Notes: generated by a model not told the origin, from the letters alone. DNA of 64,000 nucleotides from Thelonectria olida (GCA_020736575.1 JAGPYM010000018.1:372001-436000), one strand, 5' to 3'. Shown: positions 10,607-23,874, counted from the stretch's first letter. A program made the numbers and translations.

Positions 10607-13600
10607 ATGGCCTCATCGCCCCCGCGTCATAAACGCCGCAAGGCTTCATGCAAGGAGTTCCAGTGCACCCACGAAGGATGCGGGAGGACGTATTCTCGGG
10701 CCGAGCATTTACAAAGGCATCAACTTAACCGTGAGTTTCAACCTCCTCATGCTTCGACCTCACTCACTGACACCATCTAGATTCCCCCAAGGAGATCTAC
10801 TACTGTGATTACCCGGGCTGCTCATTCTCCTTTGTGAGAAAAGACCTCTATGCCCGCCACAAACTAAGACATGAACGCCAAATTCAGCAGTATGGAAACG
10901 GGCGCCTCTCACAGCGCCCAAGTAGCTCTCAACGTGAGTTTACCAAAGTGCCTAGACGGCCACGGTACTCATTCAGTGAAGATGGATCCGCCTGGAGTGA
11001 CACCCAAGATGAGGCTCGAGAGACTCCTGCCAAGGAGGGAAACAGCAAAACCAACAACGAGGCTGGAGGAGGAGATTTACCGGGAGAAACCGCCGAGGGC
11101 TCGGGACAACTGGCATCCAATCAGGATAATGACATGAACGATACTCTTGCTCATTTTGGAAATCAAGGTCAACTTCAAAGCAGAGAATCTTCAATATCAC
11201 CGGAAAAACCACAGCTTGGGAATGTTCCCTTCCGGATGGATGCCATACAAAACGCAGACATGTCAATGGCCATGGCCAGCCCTGGAATTGCGCCGAGGCC
11301 GGAACGGACCAGAAATCAGTCATTCGTCTTGCAAGGCGGACTCCCAACCACCAATGGAGATACGCTGCTCGATGATCAACCGTTCGGAGTATCACCCTCC
11401 AGCACAGACGAGTTTACATCCTGGCTCTTCAATGGGCAAGGTATTAATGCAGGATATGCGCTTGCTCCCGGAAGTGCATTGGGTGGAATGGGGGGTTATT
11501 CCAATAATTTTGGCCAGCTCTGTCCCGAGTACACCACACAGCCAGGCATGATGGGAAGCAACTTCATGGAGCCCATGAATCTCTGGTTCCAATCTGAGAC
11601 GATTCCGATGGCCACACCAGTCGTAGACCTGTCACAACTGGGAAAGGCCGGCATGTCTGAACATAAACGACAGTCTCTCATCCAGTACATGATGCAACGG
11701 TTCAACGAGATTGGTTCGCAGGGAACAAGATCAGCTACAGACATGAAAAATGAGATCTTTGGTATCGACAGCGACTCCGACACCCATGTGTTAAGCTTAG
11801 CCAATGTGCAACGATACATGAGCTCGTATTGGGAAAACTTTCACGATCAACTGCCGATTTTGCATCGACCAACCTTTGTCCCGGAAACAGCCCACGACTT
11901 TCTCTTACTCGCTGTTTTGATAATGGGAGCGTCCATGCTCGAGAAGAGGACAGGTCCCTCCGACATGACGGATAAAATATCAAAATTCACCACCTTTGTC
12001 TCTTGGAACCTCCGTTGGCAGGTCTTTATGCACGCCGACTCACATCCACCAGCCAAGTTGTGGGTTATCCAGACATTGCTTATTTTGGAAGTATATGAGA
12101 AGCTCAACGCAACGCGAGTGCTTCATGAGCGAGCTCATATCTACTTCCCCACCACTCTCTCCCTGATGCGCCGCGGAAGTGCCCTTACCGGAAAGCAATC
12201 GTCATATGCATCACGAGTTCCCAGCCCATTAATGAGCCCAAGGCTTGGTGGAGGTCCCAAGCTTCCTCCTGCCTCATCAGGTCGACGAGAATTCGATCCG
12301 TCATCGCCTGAGAAATGGTGGGATCATTGGATTGCCCAAGAGGCCACACGCCGGGCCGCTTTTGCTGCCTTCATCATTGATGCTACACATGCGGCCTTAT
12401 TTGGGCACACACCAACACTCGTGATCCACGAGATAAAGCTTCCTTTACCTTGCGACAATACTCTGTGGTCATCAGACTCACCGTCGGAAATCGGCTGTGT
12501 TGAATCGAGTCTATACGCCAACGGGGTCACACCAGTCACATTTCTCGACGGGTTGCAGAGGACGCTGAACGGACAAAAGGTGCGAACAAGCCCATTTGGA
12601 AGAATAGCCCTACTCGCCGCATTATTGTCAGTGACTTGGCAGATGCACCAGAGGGATCTTGACCGATCCACGCTTGGCACTGACACCATACCGGGCGTGC
12701 AAGAGAGATGGCGGCCAAAGTTGCTCAGAGCATTTGACTGGTGGAAGAAGGATTACGATGACGGCATTGCGCACGTCAGACATGCCGCCTTCGACTGGCA
12801 GAGACTTGGTCTTAGTAGTCGAGGTGGCAGCGACGATGGGGATGCGTTTCAAACGCTCGGAACTGTGTTGTACCACCTCGGACATATCACAGTCTATATA
12901 AGCATGCCCGAGCTGTGCATTTTCGCCGGTGTGCCCCAGATTCTTGGACGCACTGTCACGTCTCTCGACTGGAGGCGAACAGAGGCCAAGATTAAGGAAT
13001 GGGTGGCATCTCCAGGCGCGATTGGTGGCGTTTACCATGCGCTTCAGCTGGTCAAGCTCATTCTCCTGCAGGAAGACCCCCATGAGAACGCGCTCGGCGA
13101 GTCGAACAACTTCAACCCACCTCCATATCCTACCTACGACGCCGGGAATGATAATCTCTTGAACCGAGCGTGGGCTCTGTACTACGCGGCTCTGGTTCTT
13201 TGGGCCTATGGTTTCGTGCAAGATGGGAGCCTCGAGCCCTTCCCCGAGAACCTACAATACCCGCTGGATAACTTGTCGTTGCCTGCGCCACGAATGGTGG
13301 CCGACCCGAGCGTTCAGTCGTCGTCGGGCGCGTCTCTCGGCCAGGGAGCAACACCCGTCAACGATATTTCCCAGCAGGCGTCTCTGGAAACCAATTCCCT
13401 GTCACTAAGCCCCAATTTCGACCAAGTGAAGCACGACCGGCATGAAGATCTCAAGACGTATCTTCAGATCATGATTCCGCCGACGATCAACTCGATCAAG
13501 GCGTTCCATGTGCATCAGAATCAGGCGGGAGTGGTTGGGAACCGCAACAAGATCATTGGCCTCCTAAGCGTGGTGGACGAGGCCTTGTCTAGTACGAAGT

Positions 13601-13674
13601 GGGAGCTTCTGATGGAAGCGCGACACAGACTGAGGATGGCAGCTTCCATGATGAAGAATCCCGGTGAACGGTGA
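10607..13674 (+). CDS. C2H2 transcription factor with fungal_trans domain
   Basis: Exons 10607-10730 and 10781-13674 give 1005 residues. Two consecutive C2H2 fingers occupy roughly residues 19-70. The first (C-THEG-C-x12-H-x3-H) has its last histidine codon split by the 50-base intron, which supports the splice. The second is C-DYPG-C-x12-H-x3-H. A long Gln/Ser/Gly-rich region follows to about residue 370, then a fungal-specific transcription factor domain that opens with VQRYMSSYWENFHDQLPILHRPTF and continues with helical segments to about residue 800. This pairing of fingers with the fungal_trans domain is common in ascomycete nuclear regulators. No target is indicated by neighbours. The long first frame of exon 2 leaves no doubt it is coding. 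Confidence 0.9.
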
Positions 13675-14405
13675 AGCAAGCATATATAATAATACGTTGG
13701 ATGTTTGACTTGTAGGCGATTTTTAACGATAGCATCATTAGTTATTAGCGGTTGTTGAAGCGATCCGAAGGAGGAAACAAAACTGGGAATTGATGGCGCT
13801 GGTTAATGTTTGCATGTGTAGGATAATTGTAGATGATGACGGCAATGTATTTGCTCCCATTCTTGGTTAACTTGGCCGTGAGACGGTGTAAGTCATCGGT
13901 GTACGCATCCATTGTCGCGGCTACGCCAATTGACAGTCTCTTTTGCCCGCATGGTCTCTTCTGTGTTCCCTAATATGGGAAGAATAACCAAGTTGTCAGC
14001 GTGATTTATTCGTAAGTAAACGGTTAGTCAATCTACCGCGATCCATTTGCCGTCAATGGGCCTTCATTAGCCGCTTCAAGTGCCTCGATATACCGACCGA
14101 GGCCGGGAGGCGCTCCGAAGTTCGGTGCGCGAGGCCGGGATTGGAAGCCGGATCGCCGGCCACGTGATATTTACCTGTTGTCGCGTTATCTCGGGCCTTT
14201 TTACCGAAGCCTCATCCCACCATCTGTCTCTTTTGCTTCAACATTCCTCTCGGATCGCCTCCCGATATTTTCAGTTCACACTTTCACGACCGACCACCAC
14301 TCACAAGTCTCTCACACGCAACTTTCTCCATCGTTCCCTGGCAGATAATCGCCTTTTGCTCGCCAAACGCAAATTACAGGGCCAGTTAGTTAAAACAAAA
14401 AAGCT
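13675..14405. other. Intergenic between two regulator genes
   Basis: 3' flank of the C2H2 gene and promoter/leader of the Zn2Cys6 gene. The last 200 bases are CT-rich, as in many fungal leaders. No supported gene. Confidence 0.5.
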
Positions 14406-17120
14406 ATGGCTCCCGGATTGGACCGTCCTCGCTTGACAGTAAGCTCAGCTGTCTCGAGGAAGGACGTCCGCAAAGCGTCATCGGCGTAAGTGGGACCTCA
14501 ACTCACTCACTCACTCACTCATTCAGTCATCCATTCCCTTGACTCTTGTCTCTTGTCTCTTCGGATCCGCTGCGGCTGTTGCACTTATGGATATACTGAC
14601 TCTTATCTAGCTGTCTGACATGCCGAAAGAAGAAAGTGAGGTGCTCAGGAACAAGTCCTTGCACGTACTGCGTCAAGCGTGGCCTAGACTGCATCATTCG
14701 AGGACAATGCCCCAAGAGAGTCTTCCTGGCCAAGTAAGTTACCCTTAACCTGACTCCATCTCAGCTTACTAACACGACATAGTCGCGTCGAGGAACTCGA
14801 GGGTCGTCTAGCACAATATGAAAGGGTAGACAAGCTCCTGTCAACCTCATCGAGCTCACAGGGTACCATCCCCATCTCACTCCTTCGCATACCCTTGACT
14901 TATTGGGACTAACACTAGAGTCAGATACCCCCCAGCAAACCAACTCCAACACTCCCACTGTCGCCGTCCCGGCTTCTGCGCCTCTGCCTCAGCTATCTCA
15001 GCTTTCCCCACAGACTGATCCTGGCCGGAACGATACACCGCCAAGGTCCCCCATCTTACCTCGTCCCTCCCCCAGCTTCTCTGCCCCTTCCGTCAGAAAT
15101 GTCCCTATTCAGACATCTCCGGCTTCAAGTTTGTCTTCCTCTACCCCTGAAAACTTCCCGTGTCTAACCTCAACAGCCATCCCTGTCGATGCCTCCATGA
15201 GCTCCAGCCGCATCTTCTCAACAAGAGTCCAGGATCTACTATCACCTCCAGGACAAGACGGAGACAGCAAGAACTCCAAATCGCCAGAACACCCAAAGGA
15301 CACAACCTTCAACGAGTCCGGCATGTCCATCTCCAGCAAAAACTTCCCCCGGCTACCCACCCACCAGGAAGCCCAACGCCTCCTCGAGGTAGCCATGTTC
15401 TACATCGGACACACGCAACACCACATCGACGCAAGAGACTTCTCAGACCGACTATGGGCCTTTTATGCCAACAGAGACGAATCAACCCATTTCAAAACAC
15501 CATGGTGCTATGAAATGATGATCCTCCTCGCCATCGGCTCCCAGTTTGATGCCAAGCCTGAAGGCACCAGCGACTTTTCCGGACTCGAGCTGTTCGAGTA
15601 CGTGCACAAGCACATTCCGACGCTGAGCGAGCTGTATGGCTACGGGACTCTTGGCGTTGAGATTTACGCCTTGCTTTCTATTTACATGCAGAACTTCCAC
15701 CGCAGGGAGGAGGCCTACCTTTATGTGAGTATACCCTAGTCGATCGTCTTGCTGAAGCGACCGCTGACCTGTTTTCACCAGATAAGCACCGCACTGCGTC
15801 TTTCCATCACGCATAAATACCATCAGACATCAGGGACCAAGCACTTGATGAAGTCGGAGCGAGTGCATCTGAACCGTCTCTGGTGGACCGTCTACATGCA
15901 AGAACGGCGCCTTGCAGCTGCGACCGGAAACCCATCTGGCATCCGCGACGAGTCCATCGACATTGAACTGCCGACAAACTCGCCCGGGTTCGCTCCGGCA
16001 GGCCCGTTGTGCATCAACATCAAGATTGCCAGGGTGACTGGACGAATTCTATCCGTGCTTTACGACCCTGAGCCACATACCGAGGACATATTCGTCCCCA
16101 AGGTTCAAGAAATCGTCAGGTCGCTTTACGAGATCTCGCAAGAGATCCCGTCCGATACAGCAAAGGACTTTCAGGGAATGGGCCGCGATCTTTGTCTAAG
16201 GACCACAGGTTCGCTGCATCTTATGCTCTATCAGGTACGCTATCTCCCAAAACCCGCCTCTGAATCTATCACACCAGTCTAACGATACACTCAAGGCTAC
16301 GCTCCTTACTCTCCGACCAATTATGCTCCATGTAGCCAAATCAGTGCTAAGCGGCGAGGGACCTAGCGGCTCAAGCCTCAACACTTCACCACTTGGGCGA
16401 CTGTCCAGGACCTGTTCCGAAGCCGCCCGACGGTTGTTGAAAGTCGTCTGCTCCCTTCGCGATCGAGATATTCTGGCCATCCACGGCTTCTTTGACTTTG
16501 ACGCAGTGTGCTCCTCATCATTCATCATGATCCTCGTCGCAATCTTGGACTCCGTCTGCGACGAAGGCCAAAGATTTGGCCCATCGCCCGGCCTCCAAGA
16601 CGCTCTCGAAACGATGCAGTACCTTGCCGACCACGGTAGCAAACACGCCCTCCAACGCATACACGACCTCAAAAATATCTGCAAAACCATGGCAAATAAG
16701 ATCCAATCCCTCCAAGGAATGAACAACGACCATGCCTCGGGCGACTCCATGGCGGCCCAGAACCTCGCCAACGGCATCACCGTTCCCAACGAGCGAAATA
16801 TGGTCTCGACCCCAGGACTCAACAAGAATGTCGACTCAACCCTCGGCAGCCTCGACAGCTCAGTCGCGGGCCAGCAACAAGACACGCCAAACCCGGACAT
16901 GCAACTCGAACCCGATCTGTGGGACAACTTTGCGACCATTTGGATCCCTCCCACTGATAACCGAGGAGAAAACCTGTACCAGGACGTGTCAATGGCAGAT
17001 GTCTCGCCCGACGAGTATTACAAGGCCTATTTCTCAATGTACAACAACGCAGACTGGAGCCTGACGGGAGAGGAAATGGGAGGATTCGCCGAATTGGGTC
17101 GACACATTCAGGATGTGTAG
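14406..17120 (+). CDS. Zn(II)2Cys6 transcription factor with fungal_trans domain
   Basis: Six exons: 14406-14485, 14611-14733, 14783-14862, 14919-15724, 15782-16234 and 16296-17120, giving 788 residues with all phases closing. The zinc cluster lies at residues 28-54: Cys28, 31, 38, 44, 47 and 54 (C-x2-C-x6-C-x5-C-x2-C-x6-C). A short coiled-coil-like RVEELEGRLAQYERV follows, as in dimerising members. A Pro/Ser-rich linker leads into a fungal_trans domain from about residue 230, with ARDFSDRLWAFYA, ALRLSITHKYHQ and RVHLNRLWWTVYMQERRLAAATGNP, the last being the family's best conserved block. An acidic C-terminus ends the protein. It is a nuclear DNA-binding regulator; targets are unknown. Its 3' end is 20 bases from the broken F-box-like gene. 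Confidence 0.92.
14501..14523 (+). repeat. (ACTC)n microsatellite in intron 1
   Basis: About five and a half tandem ACTC units lie just after the donor of intron 1 of the Zn2Cys6 gene. Likely length-variable, with no coding effect. Confidence 0.8.
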
Positions 17121-17139
17121 GTGCTGGCGATGCAGTCGG

Positions 17140-18633
17140 TCACATGGACGGGCTGCCTGTATCGGGAGGCTCATACTCGATCACTAGACTTTGATTGAAC
17201 CTCTCCTGATACCACTCGTCCCAGTCCTGAAAGCCTTGAATGGTGCCGTACGGTAGAGAACGCAATATAAGCAGTTCAAATTTCTTCCAACGGGTACCTC
17301 TCTCGTATCCACAAGTCCACGACGTGCAGTATGGATATGGCCATGACCAAATAAAGAGGCGAAGCCCGGGAAGCGCTCGAGTGACACGCACAAAATCCTC
17401 TGGCATATAATAGTCGAGTTTTGCTGGATAGACGGGTGAGTCGATGAAAAGCGTTTCCAACGACTTTGGAAAGAATGTCGCCGGGTGTTTGCGATCCTAT
17501 TGCAGAGTTCCATAGACGGGCTTTTCATCTGTACACGGGTATATCATGGTCAGGTCGAGGCTGAGCGTCCGCAGTTGCGTGAAATCGCTCAAAGTCGGAA
17601 TCGTGTAGTCATAGGGCGTATAGCGTGGCAGTATACGACCCTTCGGGGTCAAAGCAAATCGGTCCAGTCCCAGGTGCAGAACTTGCAGTGTGTCTCGGTG
17701 GTCGACCAATGCATCTCGGATCTCTCCAGGTGTCGGACCATGTTGGTTCATGGACCAGTAGCAGAAATGAGTTAAATTTGGTAAGCCTCGCATAACCTCT
17801 CGTAGCCTTCTAGGCCATGATCCGAAGACCGTCAACTGCAGCTCTTTGAGTGCCCAAAGGACCATTTCTGGAACACATCTTAGTCCGTCAGCACTGCAGC
17901 AAAGAACTTCCAGACGCGGTGCTTGACTTATCAGAAGTCTCTCAACAGGGCTCAAGGAAGTCGGCCTGTCACACCCTGGATGGCCCTCGCGGCAAACATT
18001 TGCATAGCGTTGCAGGCCTAATTGCATGTGTGTGACTTTGCTTAGGACATGCGTCGTATTTTGGTCTCGGAGCCAGGCTCTAAGTAGCTTAAATCTCTAA
18101 TGAAAGGGAATGGGAAGATAGAGTGTTTTCAAACAGGGCGTATACCAAAGAAGGAACTGTACGAACTCTTCCTCAAGCATTTCCCCGGCGTGTTTCGTGC
18201 TCCCAAGGCGTCTGGCCAGTTTGCTTGCCCCGATGGCGTCGTAAATGCACACTACTCCGTAATGTCCTGGAGGCCGCGTGGTGGGAGGAATCCATGCAGG
18301 CAAGTCGACCACCTTCATACACGGTCGGAGGTGCTCGCATTCGTCAAGTGTTCGGACGAACTTCCAGAGACCCGTTATAGAATTGTTTCTGGACCTAAAG
18401 ACGCAGGTGTGAAAGAGCACTCTCTGGGCTTCCAGTCTCAGTCTTCGCGATGTCAGGCATAGGGCCCTCAATGCAGCTTCGTCTTCTCTGTTCCAGGGAT
18501 CTGAAAGGCACGGTGTGGTAATATCGGGGCGTTGGTAGCCTCGACAGTGGCAACAGAAGGCACTGCAAATGAAGGAAATAATGCAAGCCGGCATATCAAG
18601 GATACCCGTCGGCCTTGGAGGAGGAGAGGCCAT
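17140..18633 (-). pseudogene. F-box-like gene with two in-frame TAG codons
   Basis: One frame on the minus strand runs 498 codons from ATG at 18633 to the stop at 17140-17142. TAG at 18097-18099 and at 17497-17499 are the only interruptions, and there is no frameshift. The N-terminus has an F-box-like ILDMPACIISFICSAF, then CLTSRRLRLEAQRVLF, both typical of fungal F-box proteins that recruit substrates to SCF ubiquitin ligases. Leucine-rich segments follow. The sequence on each side of both stops looks coding (LKTLYLPIPFH before and RFKLLRAWLRD after the first). Each TAG can be derived from CAG by one C-to-T change. I read it as a recently inactivated gene. Removal of the stops by introns seems unlikely because no good in-phase donors are present, but the upstream one could be spanned by a weak 66-base intron. 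Confidence 0.65.
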
Positions 18634-20333
18634 GGCTCCTCTCGGTTGTTCCAGTAACGATGAGTGGTGTCGTAGAGTCGAAGAGGAGATGTTTCCAGCG
18701 TCGTATGATGAATCAATATGGTATAAGTTGGGGACTGATGAAGCATGGGAGATGAAAGAAGGGTGAGTTGTGACATCTCAAACTTGATACGATTGGTACC
18801 TACCTTCCTTCCTTACCAACCCAGGGATGCAATCATTGGCTGCCGCTTTCCTCAAAGGAGAGAGACTGTAAGTCCAATGGAAGGCGCCACGGCCGAGGAG
18901 CAGTCAAAGCGGTTGCTGACGGGAGGACGATGAGCGAAGAAATCTGGAAATGTAACATGACATGCAAGGTAATCGAGCCTTCCATGCCACCGGTACGCTT
19001 GGGAGACGACAGACTTACACCCAGTCAAGATCCTTCCATCGGAGGAAAGCATATTACAGTCAACGAAGCTGTGGGGTCTTCGGTCACGTCGTCGGGATGG
19101 CGCGCCGCGCAAAATAGGCAAAATGCAATGCTCGTCTAGTAAGACGAATCTCCCGCTCTTCAAGACTTGTGCGCGCAATCTAGTCAGAAGTGGTTTGAGA
19201 ATAGGTTAGTCCATTGAACAAGGGGTTCCGGGTCTTTGGGATCACTCAACTCTCATCATCTACATGTACTAGCTATGAATAGTTCGTGAGGGCGGGGAAA
19301 CGGTTTGGTGGAAGCTGCAAATAGGCTAAATAGCAGGAATGCAGGATAATAACGGCGTGTAGATGGCGGGTGGCTGTCATGTTCGTAAGAGCCGGTGTCG
19401 ATTAGCGCCGAGTTTGACATGTTGCACCCCTCATTGCGACATCATCCGGCACGTCGAGATGAGCCTGTAGCGGAGATTCAGCTCGTATAGGGTGAGGAGG
19501 TGCGGGTGGTTCGATGTGTGTAGCCGACGCGCGTCTAAATACCCAGGGGAGGTGATCTCTAAGACACAGCCGCCTGCACAGAGAGTAACGATGGTTCTGA
19601 CTCGGTCCAAGTTCACAGATCCCATCTTTTCCGTGCCAGCCATACTTCACCCACCGGCTTTCCAGCACACCTGCGAGACCGGATAGCTCGTAAATCTGAC
19701 AAAGCTGGAATATGCCGACGACAAAGGTCCAGGATGGTTCGGTCGTGGCTGGAAACTCGACGCTAAGCTTTATAATGTCACTGTCGCCTGACAAGATCCA
19801 TCCATGCATCCCATTACCCGGCTCGTTAGGAAGAGAAGGGAAAGGCTCTTTGCAACCCCCCATGAAGAGAAGTCTCCCCCGGATATATTCACGTCCAACT
19901 ATTACCCCAGATTCCCCACCTTCCGGAACAAGGAATCTCGTCCTTTTACCCCAAAGCTTTCGGTGGAGAGGGCGATCATGAGCTTGTTGCTTGAGTGGCC
20001 AACCCCGACTTGTTCCATGATAACCGGTCCACTCAGAGTCTGGGGTCGGCCTCGGTAAGATAATCCACCAATGGCCGTCCTGGGCGAGACGGTACATCCT
20101 CCTCTGATGGCACTTTAGTACCATCTTGCACGGCCCGTCGTTCCTGACCCGTCGGCAAGTTGGAGCTTCAATGCCGGGAACTGCTCTTCTGAGAGGCCAG
20201 GGGTGATGGAGAAGGCATCCTGGCCGAGTCGGGGTAAACAGACGCAAAATGTTATAAACTATCCCATGCTCCCCGTCCACTTGTTGTTGATACGACGCTA
20301 CTCCAGCAGTCTGAGGATTGTGCAATTGACAGC
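18634..20333. other. 1.7-kb promoter region of the permease gene
   Basis: Divergent promoters of the F-box-like gene and the permease. A minus-strand frame of 307 codons (19402-20325) opens from TTG and has no family feature, so I do not call it. A TATAAA lies close to the permease start. Confidence 0.5.
20253..20258 (+). promoter_or_regulatory. TATA box of the permease gene
   Basis: TATAAA lies 81 bases upstream of the permease ATG at 20334. Position and consensus only. Confidence 0.45.
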
Positions 20334-22181
20334 ATGGCGACCGAAAAGACTGGCGCAGACCACATCAACCAGATCGACGACGGCGGCCTCGACCACCTGA
20401 AGAATGTCGACCTCCACGACAAGGGCCTGGCCAACGCCGCCCTGGATGCTACCGCTCAGGAGCACAGCTACGGCGTCATCCAGGGTCTCAAGACCTACAA
20501 GCGTGCAGCTTTTTGGTCCATCTGTAAGCCTGACACGCTCAGACGTTCCCGTGATCGCCTCGACTAACAAGACCGTCAGTGATTTCCACCACCGTCATCA
20601 TGGAAGGGTAAGATTGAGGACTGTCTATATCTTTCGGATGAAAAGCTAACCCTAACCCGAAAGTTACGATGTCACGTTGCTTTCATCCTTCTATGGCTAT
20701 CCCAGTTTCCGAAAAAAGTACGGCGAGTACCTCGACGAAGAAAACGGCTACCAGATCTCGGCCACATGGCAGCAGCGATTCAACTGTCTCGGAGCCCTGG
20801 CCAACATCATCGGTGCCATGCTGAACGGATGGGCTACGTCTCGATGGGGCCATCGCAAGGTGCTCATGGTCTTCCTCGTGTGGCTGGCCGCCTTCATCTT
20901 CATCGTCTTCTTCGCCCCGTCCATCGAGATCATGCTCGTCGGATACTTCCTGTGCAACATCCCCTGGGGAGTCTTCGCCACTACCGGCCCAGCCTACGCT
21001 GCCGAGGTCACTCCGCTCGCCATCCGAGGATACCTGACGGCCTATGTCAACCTGTGCTGGTGCATCGGCCAGTTCATCTCGGCCGGTGTTCTCAAGGGCC
21101 TCGTCGACAACCCGACAAAATGGAGCTACAAGGTGCCCTTTGCCATTCAGTGGGTATGGCCAATTCCCTTGTTCATTGCGGCATGGATGGCTCCCGAGTC
21201 GCCGTGGCATCTCGTCCGTACCAACCAACTTGACAAGGCAAAGGAGTCTCTGCAGCGCCTGTCGGAGCCGGAGCCCAACGTGGACATCGATGCCACGATT
21301 GCCATGATGGTCCATACTAACAAGCTCGAGATTGAGGAGCGCGCAGGAGTATCGTACTTGGATGCCTTCCGGGGCACTAACCGTCGACGAACCGAAATCG
21401 CGTGCATGGGATTCCTGTCCCAGATCACAAACGGCGGCGCCCTATGCTACAGCGGTTCTTTCTTCTTCCAGCAGACTGGCATCAGCGCAAGCGCTTCGTA
21501 CGGAATCTCGCTGGGCGGCACCGGCATCGCCTTTTGCGGCACCATCATCTCGTGGTTCTACATCTACCGCTGGGGTCGACGCACCATCTGGCTGACGGGC
21601 TTTTCCTTCCTCGTCCTGATCCTCTGGATCATCGGGTTCCTCTCTCTGCCGACGCAAACCAAACCGCTCGCATGGGCGCAGTCTCTGCTGTGTATCGTCT
21701 GGCTGGGCGCCTACTCCATGTCGGTTGGACCCATCATCTACACGCTCGTGGCTGAAATTGGTTCGACGCGACTCCGAACTCAGACTGTCGTGCTGGCTCG
21801 CTCTACTTACTATGTCGGAAACATCATCTGCGGTGGCCTCCTCCAACCCAAACTGCTTTCTCCTGGTGCTTGGGACGCCAAGGGCAAGACGGTGAGTGAC
21901 GCACGCGTGGGATGGCAAGGTACTTTGCTAACAGAGACAGGCTTTCTTCTGGGCTGGTTTGGCAACCTTGACGCTGATCTGGGGATACTTCCGCATGTTT
22001 GAGACCAAGGACCGAACCTTTGGAGAGATGGACTTTATGGTAGGATATCTTTATCGCTGGTTGGAAGCAGATGCTAACCTAGACGGTGTAGTTCCAGAAG
22101 AATGTCCCCGCTCGAAAGTCGGCCGGTTACAAGATTAACGAGGAGGAGATTTATGCCGCAGAGGATAGGGATGAGAAATAA
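20334..22181 (+). CDS. MFS alpha-glucoside (maltose-type) permease
   Basis: Five exons: 20334-20523, 20580-20607 (28 bases), 20664-21891, 21941-22039 and 22092-22181, for 544 residues. Splicing rebuilds the family's first-helix signature: AAFWSI, then LISTTVIMEGYDVTLLSSFYG across exons 1-3. The WQQRF block, GRRTIW loop and ALCYSGSFFFQQTG follow the pattern of fungal maltose/alpha-glucoside:H+ symporters. About twelve membrane helices can be placed. The cytosolic ends are hydrophilic, with a lysine/glutamate-rich tail. Members import maltose, trehalose, turanose and related sugars across the plasma membrane. The actual substrate is not decided by sequence, and no glucosidase or regulator specific to it is adjacent. 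Confidence 0.92.
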
Positions 22182-23874
22182 GGCCTGGATTCGAAATCCG
22201 ATAAGGAGGGGGCTGGCATGTCGGTGGGATAAGGAGTTTCTCTGAGTGTACTTGATATAATACCAACCGAATGTAGTCAGATTTGACAATTTCACCTGTA
22301 TCAAGCATTACTTTACAAGCATCACAATGGCGGCGACAATCTAACAGAAGGCGGAAACAAGCCATGCTTGACCAGAACACAATGATGGGGAACGGAGAGA
22401 GACCGCAGCTCAAGCTGACGACGACTGCATTACAGCTGAAGGCTAGTGATGGAGGCTGAAATGCCTCGACTGTTGACATCGGCCTTCAGTGCCGACACAA
22501 GGGAGAACGAGCCGGGATTGTTGCCGTTCTCCCCTCATTCAAGGGCGGGATGAAATCCACATGTCCACTCCAGTTGTCGATGAGATGATGGGATCTGAAT
22601 TGCAACGTCAAAGCCCACGCGAGGGTTGTGTCGACGTTGTGTGATTTCAAGGTTGATTCGGCATGATACGAGGTGGGCAAGCATCCAATCGACAGATGAA
22701 GAGGCGTCGTGACAGCGACTTTGGTGCACATCTTTTCACAAGCAGGTACCTCGTACAGGGGCCGTGTTTCTTTTGTCCTTGGTTGCTTTTCAAATCTCTT
22801 TGTTGTTTTAGCTTTCATGCCTCAATGGTCCACGTTCGCAAATTCAAGTGGAGCGGTACGAAGCTAATATCAGCTGCATCCAACAAGGGATGTTTTGTTT
22901 GTTGGCGTGGGCGTGGCACGGTGATGGCTTCGCTGGCAGCGCTTTGTCAATACGAATCATACCCCTTGTTGCCCTTTCAGTGGACTCTCAGTGGACTTTC
23001 AGTGGAGGACAGTCGTGTCGATAAACGTTCGGATCACGGCGGGTTCGTTTGGGCCTTGGAGTTGGGTCAAGGCGTCATCTGGGCCTGCGACAGGCATGAT
23101 GGTGGGGACATGACAGCTGGAGATGAACTCTGTTTCATGGTGTTGATGAGTGTCGTCGCAGGCAAAGACGCGAGATGGGGACATGAGATGAAAGAAATGA
23201 GTGACAGACAGAGGTGAGCCACATTGCCACATTATTATGCAACACAAAGGAAGCTCCCGTCCTGCCTTGGAATCATCACAGCAATCATTCCACGCGCTGG
23301 ACGCGCTGTGACTGTTTACCATCCTGCAAATTAAACGCCTGGATTGGGTTAATGGGGCCCTAATACGAGACGGGGAGAAGCTTCCCCGCTATTGGCTCAA
23401 TCCCGGAAAGACCCCCCGGCTTCTATTCTGAGCTATGCGCCAGGGCGCCAATCCCAATCATTCCAAGACCATCGCGGCTCCACTTTGGACCATCTGGGGC
23501 GTTTTCCCCCCTGCCAAGAACCCGAAAAACCTGGCAGGTGCTGCAGCTCTCACCCAGTTGCCGCTGCTTGTTATGCTTTGCACGTGAGGCGTCACGCCGA
23601 CAGGCTAGACGTTACAGCGGGTCGAATCCCCCTGATTTACCGCATTCCATATCATCCGGCCTTCTCTTTAATCCTCACATTCACTGTCGTTTTCCTTCAT
23701 TGCTCTTTTTTGGGAACTCGTTCTTTATTCAAGTCATTCTTTGCCTACGGGCTTTTTTCATACAGTCATTCCCAAATAACCCTCTTTCTTTTAATCGAAA
23801 TCGAGACGTAACGCCCGTCTCCCGTGTGCGACGCTCATAGACATCGATTGAAGATTCGACCCGATTTAGCCATC
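22182..23874. other. Promoter region of the GH17 gene
   Basis: 3' flank of the permease and a 1.7-kb upstream region of the glucanase. Open frames on both strands (up to 184 codons, 22663-23217) lack features. Three near-identical GTGGACT words occur at about 22981-23003. The leader from 23660 is T/C-rich. Confidence 0.5.

Noticed and set aside
19402..20325. 307-codon minus-strand frame upstream of the permease
   Set aside because: Begins with TTG, has an irregular composition rich in Trp, His and Arg with no family feature, and covers the permease promoter.
22180..22200. GGATTCGAAATCC near-palindrome, also tRNA-like
   Set aside because: No flanking stem or A box; lies in the 3' flank of the permease.
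22663..23217. 184-codon frame upstream of the GH17 gene
   Set aside because: Low protein-like quality, no start context, lies in a promoter.
23600..23640. GGGTCGAATCCCC resembling a tRNA B box
   Set aside because: No A box at the right distance and no cloverleaf could be drawn.
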